Positions 1 through 6,422 are shown, counted from the stretch's first letter. The stretch: DNA of 9,052 bases from JBGSWL01 sp041752455 (GCA_041752455.1 JBGSWL010000057.1:1-9052); one strand, 5' to 3'. The notes: generated from the sequence alone by a model not told the origin. Program-made: numbers and translations.

Positions 1-402
1 CAGATCCGCGCGGTCTTTGTCGGCACACAGGATCTGCAGCCGATGGTGCAGGTCAATGCGGCGCTCCGGGCAACGGCCTATCGCAGCGCGGGGACCATGA
101 CTGCCGTGTCTGTCAACCACCCGTTCGGACTGTCGAGTGATGCGATCGAGGTTCTGGTCAAGGTGGATGCGTGGATTGCGGCCGAGCATGCAATCACACC
201 GCAGATCATCACGGCGGCCGGCACCGAAAGCGCTGATGCCGTCGAGACGATCATCGACTTTGATGACGACACCAAGCGGACGTTCCGGTGCGTCTTTGAC
301 CTAGCTGCGACTGTGACGGCAGCGCGGGTCAAGATCGCCATAACGGCTTCCAATGTGAAGCAGCCGCCGTTCATCGAAGACCTCTCCATCCACGCCCTCT
401 GA
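1..402 (+). CDS. C-terminal part of an unrecognised phage tail/baseplate-region protein (5' end outside window)
   Basis: The reading frame is open from the first base of the window to a TGA at 400-402, so only the last 133 residues are visible and the true start lies upstream. An internal ATG at 43 exists, but the frame runs through it without a break, so it is unlikely to be the start. The visible part is rich in alternating hydrophobic and polar stretches (IIDFDDDTKRTFRCVFDL, ARVKIAITASN), which suggests beta structure, and I see no membrane segment. Its position just before the fibre genes of a P2-like tail cluster suggests a baseplate or fibre-attachment component. I do not recognise the family. 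A small gene follows 14 bp after the stop and is probably in the same operon. Confidence 0.75.
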   Translation, partial: QIRAVFVGTQDLQPMVQVNAALRATAYRSAGTMTAVSVNHPFGLSSDAIEVLVKVDAWIAAEHAITPQIITAAGTESADAVETIIDFDDDTKRTFRCVFDLAATVTAARVKIAITASNVKQPPFIEDLSIHAL

Positions 403-416
403 CGGAGGCTTACACC

Positions 417-590
417 ATGGCCGCATTGAACCCGACCGCTGAATATCAGGTGCGCCTGACGACCTCCGTCCAGATCGGCCGGATCGTCTTCAAGCCGCTC
501 AATCCGTACCGCATGAAAGGGCTGCTGATCGCCAAGATCCGCGAAGCCCACGGCGATGCGGTGGTGGAGATCATCCAGAATGGCGATTGA
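417..590 (+). CDS. small 57-residue phage protein of unknown function
   Basis: The ATG at 417 is preceded by CGGAGG at 403-408 with 8 nt of spacing, a strong ribosome binding site. The frame gives 57 residues, beginning MAALNPTAEYQVRLTTSVQI and ending EIIQNGD. The composition is mixed, without signal peptide or membrane segment; the middle (GRIVFKPLNPYRMKGLLIAKI) looks like beta strands around a basic turn. The stop overlaps the ATG of the next fibre gene by 11 bp (580-590), so translation is probably coupled. No family is recognised. It may be a small adaptor of the fibre block. The good ribosome binding site and tight fit between neighbours argue that it is real despite its length. Confidence 0.7.
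   Translation: MAALNPTAEYQVRLTTSVQIGRIVFKPLNPYRMKGLLIAKIREAHGDAVVEIIQNGD
566..569 (+). promoter_or_regulatory. ribosome binding site that fixes the start of the first fibre gene at 580
   Basis: GGAG lies 10 nt before the ATG at 580. An in-frame ATG at 556 is 10 bases upstream of this motif, so the later ATG is preferred. It also gives the usual MAxDxD-type N terminus rather than an Arg/Trp-rich leader. Confidence 0.55.
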
Positions 591-1707
591 CCTCGATATC
601 TGGCGCGCCACCGGTTACACCGTCACCGTTGACATGGCGACGCTGGAGCGGTGGAACACCGCCCTGCCGGATATCCATGACCGGCTTCAGTCACTCGAAA
701 CGTGGGAGACCACGCTCGACACGCTGATTGAGGATCTGTCGGCAACCGCCAGCGCCCTGATCACCAATTCGGTCGGCCCGCAATTGGCGGCGGTTGAGGC
801 GGACATCGCCGAAGCGCAACTGGCGATCGAGGGCATCATCACCGGCGGTACTGCGCTCGACAGTGCGCGGCTCGGCAACGAACTTCCGGCACATTATCTC
901 GACCTTGGGAACGCCACCGGCACGCTGGCACGCGAAAGGTTTGCACTAACCTTTAGCGATTGGGTCGTCACCAACCTGATCGGTGTCACATCGCAGGCGG
1001 CAGCGCGCACGGCGATTGGCGCGATCAGTGCGGGCACCTTGGCAGATGGCTACGCGCCGATCAGCCACACCCACCCGCAGACCGATGTGACGGGTCTGGC
1101 CGATACGCTTGCGCTCAAGGCCAATCTGGCCGGGCCGAACTTCAGCGATGTGCCGAAGGTCGGAGGTCAGGACATTTACCACAAGGGCAATCTGCTTCGA
1201 GCCCTTGGAACTGACCTCGCGGCGGGCACTGCGACCGATGACGTGCTGTTGACCGCCGCTTTGCTCAAGGCTGCGATCATCGCGCACGCACCGTCGCTCA
1301 TTCCGGCGTCTGTGGCGGCGGGCGACAATGTTGCCCTGACGCTTAGCCGGCAGGTGTTCCTTACGTCGAGTTCAACACACGTGGATGTTTCCAACGGGAA
1401 TTTTCCGGTAGCGTTCGTCGCCGTTGCGCCAGGCGTAGTCAGGGTCAAGTTGGAACACCGTCGGAAGGACGGCGCGATCAACAGCGTTGCAGTGCGAGTA
1501 TTCAAGAACGGCAGTCAGGTGCAGGAATGGACAACCAGCAACTCAAGTTTCCAGGCACGGTCTGTCGACATCACCGTCGCAACCAATGACCGGATCACAT
1601 TCACGCACAGCATCGGGTCAAGCAACGGCGACAGCGAGGTCCGGAACATCACCATCAACACGGCCGTGGCTGGCGATGCCACCCGCTTCATCGGATATGC
1701 AAGCTGA
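580..1707 (+). CDS. tail fibre protein 1 (coiled-coil, HxH motif, beta-rich tip)
   Basis: This 375-residue protein has the modular layout of a phage tail fibre. Residues about 30-95 are heptad-like and likely a trimeric coiled coil (LQSLETWETTLDTLIEDL, then QLAAVEADIAEAQLAIEGI). Residues about 95-125 carry fibre-repeat sequence (LDSARLGNELPAHYLDLGN). Residues 160-172 (ISHTHPQTDVTGL) match the phage tail repeat with an H-T-H pair at 163-165; such HxH pairs coordinate a metal ion on the axis of known fibre trimers. Next comes a VGGQDIYHKGNL segment common in fibre shafts. Residues 244-375 form a beta-rich tip, paralogous to the tip of the short fibre at 3552-4124. The start at 580 overlaps the previous gene, and the stop (TGATG) overlaps the next start by 1 bp. 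Receptor binding by the tip is inferred from position; the fibre assignment is well supported. Confidence 0.85.
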   Translation: MAIDLDIWRATGYTVTVDMATLERWNTALPDIHDRLQSLETWETTLDTLIEDLSATASALITNSVGPQLAAVEADIAEAQLAIEGIITGGTALDSARLGNELPAHYLDLGNATGTLARERFALTFSDWVVTNLIGVTSQAAARTAIGAISAGTLADGYAPISHTHPQTDVTGLADTLALKANLAGPNFSDVPKVGGQDIYHKGNLLRALGTDLAAGTATDDVLLTAALLKAAIIAHAPSLIPASVAAGDNVALTLSRQVFLTSSSTHVDVSNGNFPVAFVAVAPGVVRVKLEHRRKDGAINSVAVRVFKNGSQVQEWTTSNSSFQARSVDITVATNDRITFTHSIGSSNGDSEVRNITINTAVAGDATRFIGYAS

Positions 1708-1991
1708 TGGCTGCGACAATCCTGACAAACAAGGGCTCGGCAATTCGGCTGTCGGCTTCAATCGAAGGCGTCAATCTGACGGGCTACACGCTGGACGCGG
1801 TTGATCTGAACCAGATACCGGCGCCGCAGATCACTGTTACCGATGCACCCGCCGGAACTTTCACGCTCTACTGGAGCGATGAAGCTGCAGTCGCCATCCC
1901 CGCCGGGAGGCGTGGGTCTTTTCGACTGCGTTTGACCGAGCCGGGCGGTGACGCATTCACGACAACGCCCATATTCGTGCAGGTCTCATGA
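1707..1991 (+). CDS. small beta-rich protein of the fibre/baseplate block, unknown function
   Basis: This 94-residue protein starts at an ATG sharing one base with the previous stop and ends with a 4-bp ATGA overlap with the next gene, so it is translationally coupled on both sides. The sequence alternates hydrophobic and polar residues (AIRLSASIEGVNLTGYTL, FTLYWSDEAAVAIPAGRRG, FRLRLTEPGGDAF, TPIFVQV), the pattern of a small beta sandwich. It has no signal peptide, membrane segment or cysteine. The layout, with an extended binding-type N terminus and a strand-rich body, resembles small baseplate-upper or fibre-adaptor domains of other phages, but I cannot name a family with confidence. A structural role is inferred from its place between fibre genes. 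Confidence 0.75.
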   Translation: MAATILTNKGSAIRLSASIEGVNLTGYTLDAVDLNQIPAPQITVTDAPAGTFTLYWSDEAAVAIPAGRRGSFRLRLTEPGGDAFTTTPIFVQVS

Positions 1992-2287
1992 TGTCGGTCC
2001 GCCCCGCCCTTAGTGTGCAGATTGAACACCGGCCAATCGCTGTCCGCCTCGTCCAAGAAAATGGACCTGCGATCAACGTGCAAGCTACGAGGGCGATTGA
2101 GATTACTGTCAGTCCTGTTGGCCTTCAGGGTCCGCCCGGTGGCAATGGGGATCAGGGCCCGCCTGGCCCTGAAGGCAGCTTTCGGATGGCAAACGCCACC
2201 GATCCTCCAGACGGCGCGCTAGCGCGCTACGACCGCAGCTCTGACAGCTTCTTCGCAACTGACACCGTCGATGGCGGGTTTTTCTAA
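1988..2287 (+). CDS. short virion-type protein with collagen-like Gly-X-Y tract
   Basis: This 99-residue protein begins with two consecutive ATG codons, at 1988 (overlapping the previous stop as ATGA) and 1991; either could be used. Residues 1-43 are strand-like (ALSVQIEHRPIAVRLVQENG, IEITVSPV). They are followed by seven Gly-X-Y triplets at residues 45-65 (GLQ GPP GGN GDQ GPP GPE GSF). The rest, about 34 residues, is acidic and aromatic and ends SFFATDTVDGGFF. Collagen-like tracts are established in phage fibres, where they form a trimeric connector. It may link the preceding small beta-rich protein to a trimeric fibre. It is not recognised as a named family. Confidence 0.75.
   Translation: MMSVRPALSVQIEHRPIAVRLVQENGPAINVQATRAIEITVSPVGLQGPPGGNGDQGPPGPEGSFRMANATDPPDGALARYDRSSDSFFATDTVDGGFF
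2120..2182 (+). repeat. collagen-like Gly-X-Y coding tract (7 triplets)
   Basis: In the frame of the 99-residue protein, every third codon from 2120 to 2174 is a glycine, and Pro-Pro or Pro-Glu fills several X-Y positions. This is enough for a short triple helix or a connector between folded domains. Confidence 0.7.
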
Positions 2288-2298
2288 GGAAATGGACA

Positions 2299-3549
2299 AT
2301 GGCAACTACCCTTAAACTCAAGCGCCGGAGCAGCGCAGGCGCGGCAGGTGCACCGGCTGCCCTGAAATCCGGTGAGCCGGCCTACAATGAAGCCGACAAC
2401 ATCCTCTATCTGGGTGTCGGCGACGACGGCGGCGGTAATGCAACATCGGTTGCTCCGATTGCAGGCTCGGGCGCGATGGTCAATCTGACAGCAGCGCAGA
2501 CTGTAGGCGGCAAGAAGACGTTCTCTGTCGTCCCTGGCTCATCTCAGGATGCCTCGGCCACAACCGATCTCGTCCGCAAGGGCCAGATGGATGCTGGTCT
2601 CGCCACGAAAGCGGCGACTACCCACTCGCATGCAATTGCCGACGTTACTGGCCTCCAAACCGCCCTTGATGGCAAACTCGCAACAGCCGGTACGGCGGCG
2701 AATGCGACCAAGCTGGTGACGGCTCGCAATATCGCACTTTCCGGCGACGTTACCGGCACCGTTGCCTTTGACGGCTCTGCAAACGTCACGATCACCGCAG
2801 TGGTCGTGGATGACAGCCACAACCATATCATCTCCAATGTTGATGGTCTGCAGGCGGCTCTCGATCTCAAGGCACCGTTGGCCTCTCCGGCGCTGACCGG
2901 CACGCCGACCGCACCTACCCCGGCACCGGCCGACAACACGACCAAGATCGCAACGACTGCCTATGTTCAAAACGCCATCACGTCATTTGGCGCGGGCGAT
3001 ATGGCGAAGTCGATCTACGATACGACCAACAACGGCAAGGTGGATCTGGCAGAGGTCGCAGAGGCCGTGGCGTGGACTGGTGTTTCCGGCAAGCCCGCGA
3101 CCTTCCCGGCCACCGCACACTCTCACACGATTGCCGATACGACTGGTTTGCAGGCTGCACTGGATACAAAAGCTGCACTGGCCTCTCCGGCGCTGACCGG
3201 CACGCCGACCGCACCTACAGCCGTCCCGACAACGAATACCACGCAGATCGCGACCACTGCTTTCGTTCAGGCTGCTTTCACCGCGTTGATTGACGGCGCA
3301 CCCGGTGCGATTGATACACTGAACGAGCTTGCGGCGGCTCTGGGCGACGACCCGAACTTCGCTACGACCGTCACCAACTCAATTGCCACGAAGTTGTCGG
3401 CTGCTTCCAATCTTTCGGATCTGGCGAATGCCGGCACGGCCCGCACGAACCTTGGTTTGGGCAGCATGGCGACGCAAAACGCCAACGCGGTGGCGATAAC
3501 AGGCGGCACGATCGACGGGACAACGGTCATCGACTGCGGGACGTTCTGA
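2299..3549 (+). CDS. tail fibre protein 2 (repeat-built shaft)
   Basis: This 416-residue protein starts at an ATG 8 nt after AAGGA (2286-2290). Residues 1-50 form a fibre N-terminal module (LKLKRRSSAG, then LKSGEPAYNEADNILYLGVG), the type that anchors fibres to the tail. Tail-repeat units with HxH pairs follow at residues 109-111 (HSH), 174-176 (HNH) and 274-276 (HSH), each followed by a GLQxALDxK motif. The second and third units continue with LASPALTGTPTAPT and TTxIATTAxVQ, typical of side-tail-fibre shafts; they are exactly 100 residues apart. Residues about 333-370 (GAIDTLNELAAALGDDPNF) also occur in P2/lambda-type side fibres. The protein ends in a TIDGTTVIDCGTF segment without a separate globular tip, so tip function may come from the next gene, 2 bp downstream. 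The fibre role is secure; the host receptor is unknown. Confidence 0.9.
   Translation: MATTLKLKRRSSAGAAGAPAALKSGEPAYNEADNILYLGVGDDGGGNATSVAPIAGSGAMVNLTAAQTVGGKKTFSVVPGSSQDASATTDLVRKGQMDAGLATKAATTHSHAIADVTGLQTALDGKLATAGTAANATKLVTARNIALSGDVTGTVAFDGSANVTITAVVVDDSHNHIISNVDGLQAALDLKAPLASPALTGTPTAPTPAPADNTTKIATTAYVQNAITSFGAGDMAKSIYDTTNNGKVDLAEVAEAVAWTGVSGKPATFPATAHSHTIADTTGLQAALDTKAALASPALTGTPTAPTAVPTTNTTQIATTAFVQAAFTALIDGAPGAIDTLNELAAALGDDPNFATTVTNSIATKLSAASNLSDLANAGTARTNLGLGSMATQNANAVAITGGTIDGTTVIDCGTF
2879..2918 (+). repeat. 40-bp direct repeat, copy 1 (fibre shaft)
   Basis: This stretch is identical to 3179-3218, exactly 300 bp downstream. It encodes the LASPALTGTPTAPT part of the shaft repeat. 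The flanking repeat units are similar in protein but diverged in DNA. Confidence 0.85.
3179..3218 (+). repeat. 40-bp direct repeat, copy 2 (fibre shaft)
   Basis: This is an exact copy of 2879-2918. The 300-bp spacing means that recombination between copies would remove or add precisely 100 codons without changing the frame. Confidence 0.85.
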
Positions 3550-3551
3550 CC

Positions 3552-4124
3552 ATGGGGTTGCTTGTCCGCCGTGGTACGAGGGCGGCCCTTGATGCGCTGG
3601 CGGCCGCAAATTCGCTGGCAGTTGGTGAATTGTATTTCATCACTGACGAAGCTCGCTTGGCCGTTGGCACATCGGTGAACACCTACAGCGATGGCGCTCT
3701 GCTTTCAGAAGCCGGAGGCGGCGGCGCGTCTCCAATCCCAGTCACCGTAGCAGCCGGTGACGACACTGCGTATTCCTGGCTCGCGGGCGCAACAGGAACG
3801 ACATCAACTTCGTACCAAGAACTGATTGGAAATGTGAGGTCGCTTGTCGCAGGCACCATACGAATAACGGCACAGCACCGCGGAACAAGTTCTACTTTTG
3901 TTGGCAACTTGCGGGTTCTCTTGAACGGATCAGTCGTGACCACGTGGACGACGACCGGCACAAGCTACATCGACCGAACACTTGATCTGGCCGTGGCGCG
4001 CAATGGTCTGATCCAAGTGCAGCACCGCGCGGGAAATTCTAGCTTCCAAGTGCTGGCACAGAACTTGTTTTTCAAAATCGATGATGCCGATGCCGCCAAT
4101 AAGCTGATTGCGTTGTCGGTTTGA
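3552..4124 (+). CDS. short tail fibre / fibre-tip protein, paralogous tip to fibre 1
   Basis: This 190-residue protein starts 2 bp after the stop of fibre 2, with no strong ribosome binding site, so coupling to fibre 2 is likely. Residues 1-48 are a virion-attachment-like module (RRGTRAALDALAAANSLAVG, ELYFITDEARLAVGTS). It resembles the first 50 residues of fibre 2 in pattern: basic start, then GE-Y, D-a-LavG. A glycine-rich linker lies at about residue 53-59. Residues 66-190 form a beta-rich domain paralogous to residues 244-375 of fibre 1. Shared marks are VAAGD, HR, RV..NGS.V..WTT and a closing ADA...I. The GC content of 3781-3960 by hand count is 97/180 (54%), against 116/180 (64%) for 5821-6000 in the sheath gene. 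A receptor-binding role is inferred from position and domain layout. Confidence 0.8.
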   Translation: MGLLVRRGTRAALDALAAANSLAVGELYFITDEARLAVGTSVNTYSDGALLSEAGGGGASPIPVTVAAGDDTAYSWLAGATGTTSTSYQELIGNVRSLVAGTIRITAQHRGTSSTFVGNLRVLLNGSVVTTWTTTGTSYIDRTLDLAVARNGLIQVQHRAGNSSFQVLAQNLFFKIDDADAANKLIALSV

Positions 4125-4125
4125 T

Positions 4126-4129
4126 GGAG
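4126..4129 (+). promoter_or_regulatory. ribosome binding site favouring the start at 4136
   Basis: GGAG lies 6 nt before the ATG at 4136. The alternatives, ATG at 4124 (overlapping the previous stop) and TTG at 4121, have no clear ribosome binding site. The overlap with the stop at 4124 could still allow coupled initiation there. Confidence 0.5.
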
Positions 4130-4135
4130 CCACCA

Positions 4136-4648
4136 ATGTATCAAAACCCGGTTTTTGCAAACGAAGCCCTTGGCATTCTCATCGACCAGATCGATGGCCC
4201 GCCGCTTTACATCACCGAAAGCAGTCCTCTGTATGCGCGTGTGCTTTCAGGAAAGTTTGGTGAGGTCAAGCCGTATCTCGCGCCCCCGCCATCGCGAGAT
4301 GATGTCAACAACGAACGCGAACGTCGGATCGAGGCAGGGTTTCGCTTTAACGGTCTGCTATTCGATTTTGACAGCCGCGCGAAAGCCAACATCTCCGGCG
4401 CGGCTCAGTTGGCATTCATGGCTGTTGTTGCCGGAGCGCAGCCTGGTGATCTGCGCTGGGCAGACCACACTTCTGAATTTGGCTGGATCGCTTCCAACAA
4501 TAATCTGATCATGATGGACGCGCACACGACTATCGCTTTCGGGCGCGCGGCAGCCGCTCATGAAAAGGACCACATATTCGCCGCTCGGGCTCTCAAAGAT
4601 GCCGATCCCATCCCGGCAGACTTTGCCGATGACAAGTGGTGGCCGTGA
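4136..4648 (+). CDS. DUF4376 domain protein, probable tail fibre assembly protein
   Basis: This is 170 residues from the chosen ATG (174 if translation starts at 4124). The N-terminal part has short strand-like segments (LGILIDQIDGPPLYITESS). From about residue 60 the sequence fits DUF4376: an RERRIEAGFRFNGLLFDFDS opening, a small-residue helix (ANISGAAQLAFMAVVAGAQ), a WADH-type strand, an IMMDAHTTIAFGRAAAAHEK helix and a FAARALKDAD end. DUF4376 proteins usually sit directly after phage fibre genes, in the place of fibre assembly proteins such as P2 gpG, and this one follows three fibre genes. Chaperone activity is inferred from that position. It overlaps the next gene by 4 bp if that gene starts at GTG 4645. 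Confidence 0.8.
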   Translation: MYQNPVFANEALGILIDQIDGPPLYITESSPLYARVLSGKFGEVKPYLAPPPSRDDVNNERERRIEAGFRFNGLLFDFDSRAKANISGAAQLAFMAVVAGAQPGDLRWADHTSEFGWIASNNNLIMMDAHTTIAFGRAAAAHEKDHIFAARALKDADPIPADFADDKWWP

Positions 4649-5052
4649 GCGCCTTCACCGATTTCGACGCATTTTCCCTCGTTGCTGGAACGCGAACGCT
4701 TTACCGGCTTGAAGCGCCTCTCGCATGGGAGTGCGGCAAGAGGGGTTCGGGCTTCTGGCTGAATATCCCGGCTGGCACGACCTTTGATGTATCCGTGCCG
4801 CGCTTTCTTGAGTGGATTGTGTCGCCGCATGATCGCCGCGTTCTTCTGGCGGCGGCGGTGCACGACGAACTGCTGCGCCAAGGCTTTGACCGGCCGTTCG
4901 CATCCGGCGAGTTTCGCCGCGCTCTGATCGCGCTCGGCTATCCCGGCGCCGGGGCCTGGGGTCTCTACTTCGCAACGCTGCTTGCGACATCGTTCAATGC
5001 GGACGGTCGCCGGGCGGGACTTGCCTTCAAAGCCCATTCACGACAGGATTAG
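4645..5052 (+). CDS. DUF1353 family phage protein
   Basis: The likely start is GTG at 4645, whose GTGA overlaps the previous stop by 4 bp; GTG codons at 4636 and 4639 are in frame and possible. The 135-residue product has the DUF1353 pattern. An N-terminal beta stretch (RTLYRLEAPLAWECG) precedes NIPAGTTFDVSVPRFLEWIV, matching the family's PAGF.TD.ASVPR core. Next come an AAAVHDELLRQG helix with the family His-Asp pair, and a helix ending RRALIALGYPGAG. The molecular function of the family is not established to my knowledge. It is common in phage genomes near tail or lysis genes. Here it sits between the fibre chaperone and the sheath, a place where P2 has no such gene, so it may be an accessory gene. 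Confidence 0.75.
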   Translation: MSAFTDFDAFSLVAGTRTLYRLEAPLAWECGKRGSGFWLNIPAGTTFDVSVPRFLEWIVSPHDRRVLLAAAVHDELLRQGFDRPFASGEFRRALIALGYPGAGAWGLYFATLLATSFNADGRRAGLAFKAHSRQD

Positions 5053-5161
5053 GAGCCGCTTGAAGCAGCCCGGCTTGCAGATGCAAGCCCTTGCCGGCGC
5101 ATCTCCGATGCCAATCTCGCCCCAGCATTTGATCCTTTGATCCATCAGCTCTGGGGGCGTC
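5053..5161 (+). other. 109-bp spacer before the tail sheath gene with inverted and tandem repeats
   Basis: This is the first real gap after the fibre block. It contains an inverted repeat at 5072-5089 (GGCTTGCA, 2-nt spacer, TGCAAGCC) and a tandem octamer TTTGATCC repeated back to back at 5128-5143. A GGGGG at 5153-5157, 4 nt before the sheath ATG, is a weak ribosome binding site. In P2 the FI-FII-E-T-U-D genes have their own activator-dependent promoter at this place, so a promoter is plausible. However, I see no P2 Ogr-type TGT...ACA dyad and no clear -35/-10 pair. No poly-T tract follows the inverted repeat. Confidence 0.45.
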
Positions 5162-6397
5162 ATGTCCGGTACTACTCCAAACGTCGGCGTGCGCGTCTTT
5201 TCTGACCTCTCGCCCACAACCGCCGTCATTTCCGCCCGCCAGAGCTACGGCGCGCTGTGCATGCCGGTCCCCGGGGCACCGCTCGACATGCCGCTCGACG
5301 AGCCGTTTCTGGTCGACCTCTCCAAGCCCGAGGAGATCGCCCGCTTCCCGGCCGGCACCCTGGCGCGCGATGCGCTCAACCAGATTGCCTCCGAGGGCAT
5401 CGTCACCGACATCATCTTTGTCCAGGTCGCGGCGAACGCCGATCCGGAAGCGCAAATCTCGCTGGTAGCCGGTTCGGCCGGCGCCAACACCGGCGTCCAT
5501 GCGCTGGCATCTTCCAAAACCCATGTGGGCCTTGAGCCTTCCTTCATCCTTGCGCCTGGCTTTACGGCGCTGCGCCCGGATGACGTGGCCAACCCGGCCG
5601 TGGCAGCGATCGATGTGGTCTGCGACCAGATCATCGACTGCATGGGCATTGTCGATACGCCCGAGACCAGCCGCACGGCGGCGATCGAATACGCCGCCGA
5701 CTTTGCAGCCAGCTACAACATCATCGCCTGCTACCCGTCGGTCATCTGGAACAACGGTACGGCCAATGTGACCCGGCCGATGTCGCCGCATGTGCTTGCC
5801 GCGCATCTACGCCGCGATGCCGAGGTCGGCAATCCGTTCAAGGCCGCCTGGAACCGCCCGATGAAGGGCGTGCTCGGCCTTTCGCAGGACGTGACCTACC
5901 GCGATGGCGATACCACCCATGATGCCAACGTCCTGAACCAGGGCGGCGTCGTTACCGCCATCGAGCGCAACCTTCTCTGGGGGCCCTACACTACGGCAAC
6001 CGACCCGACGACGATCGGCTACCGATCGATCAAGCGGATCCGCACCCGCCGCGCCGTCGAAAAGGCGTTGCTGCGCGCGGTTCGCAAATTCGCCGCGGCC
6101 GATCTGGGGCCGCACACCGTGACCCTGGTTTACCGTTCAGTGGCGGACTTCTGCGCCGAGCTGGTCAGTCTCAGCGCGCTGATCGATTATGAATTGATCT
6201 GGGACCGGTCGATCAACACCAACGCGCTGCTGCGTGACGGCGGCCTTCGCGTGAAGCTCCGCTTCGAAGAGACCCCGGACCTCACCGATCTGCAGATCTA
6301 TTCCGAGCCGCAGCCGGAAGCCTTCGACATTCTTGCCGGCCGCATCGGCCAGGCGCTGGCGGCGCTCGGCAATCCCAACATCCGCGTGGCTTCTTGA
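5162..6397 (+). CDS. FI: contractile tail sheath protein (P2 gpFI-like)
   Basis: The 411-residue protein is close to the length of P2 gpFI (396). It polymerises around the tail tube and contracts on infection. The start MSGTTPNVGVRVFSDLSPTT and the early FLVDLSKPEEIARFP segment suit the N-terminal domain. The middle includes an inserted-type domain (FILAPGFTALRPDDVANPAV, then YAADFAASYNIIACYPSVIW). Residues about 230-300 carry the sheath core (PFKAAWNRPMKGVLGLSQDV and LNQGGVVTAIERNLLWGPYT). The C-terminal part (YELIWDRSINTNALLRDGG, then RLRFEE-type strands ending PEAFDI) forms the inter-subunit strand region. The next gene is the tube protein, as in P2. Just after the stop begins the structured spacer repeat described separately. 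Confidence 0.95.
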   Translation: MSGTTPNVGVRVFSDLSPTTAVISARQSYGALCMPVPGAPLDMPLDEPFLVDLSKPEEIARFPAGTLARDALNQIASEGIVTDIIFVQVAANADPEAQISLVAGSAGANTGVHALASSKTHVGLEPSFILAPGFTALRPDDVANPAVAAIDVVCDQIIDCMGIVDTPETSRTAAIEYAADFAASYNIIACYPSVIWNNGTANVTRPMSPHVLAAHLRRDAEVGNPFKAAWNRPMKGVLGLSQDVTYRDGDTTHDANVLNQGGVVTAIERNLLWGPYTTATDPTTIGYRSIKRIRTRRAVEKALLRAVRKFAAADLGPHTVTLVYRSVADFCAELVSLSALIDYELIWDRSINTNALLRDGGLRVKLRFEETPDLTDLQIYSEPQPEAFDILAGRIGQALAALGNPNIRVAS

Positions 6398-6402
6398 TGG
6401 TT

Positions 6403-6422
6403 TATCGCGCGGCGGTGGCCGC
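6403..6422 (+). repeat. 20-bp TATCGCGCGGCGGTGGCCGC repeat, copy 1
   Basis: This sequence is identical to 6468-6487 and differs at one base from 7074-7093. It forms the 5' part of hairpin 1 directly after the sheath stop codon. Confidence 0.8.

Noticed and set aside
43..402. Complete gene starting at ATG 43
   Set aside because: The frame is open to base 1 with protein-like sequence, and no ribosome binding site precedes 43, so it is the end of a longer gene.
2879..3218. Invertible fibre segment (shufflon type)
   Set aside because: The repeats are direct and not inverted, and no invertase gene or inverted partial fibre gene is visible.
1309..4121. Template/variable repeat pair of a diversity-generating retroelement
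   Set aside because: The two tip domains are diverged throughout rather than at adenine positions of a near-identical repeat, and no reverse transcriptase gene is in the window.
5027..5806. 259-codon open frame on the minus strand over the sheath gene
   Set aside because: It is antisense to a well-supported sheath gene. Its product is rich in Arg, Gly and His and lacks a fold signature, as expected of a shadow frame.
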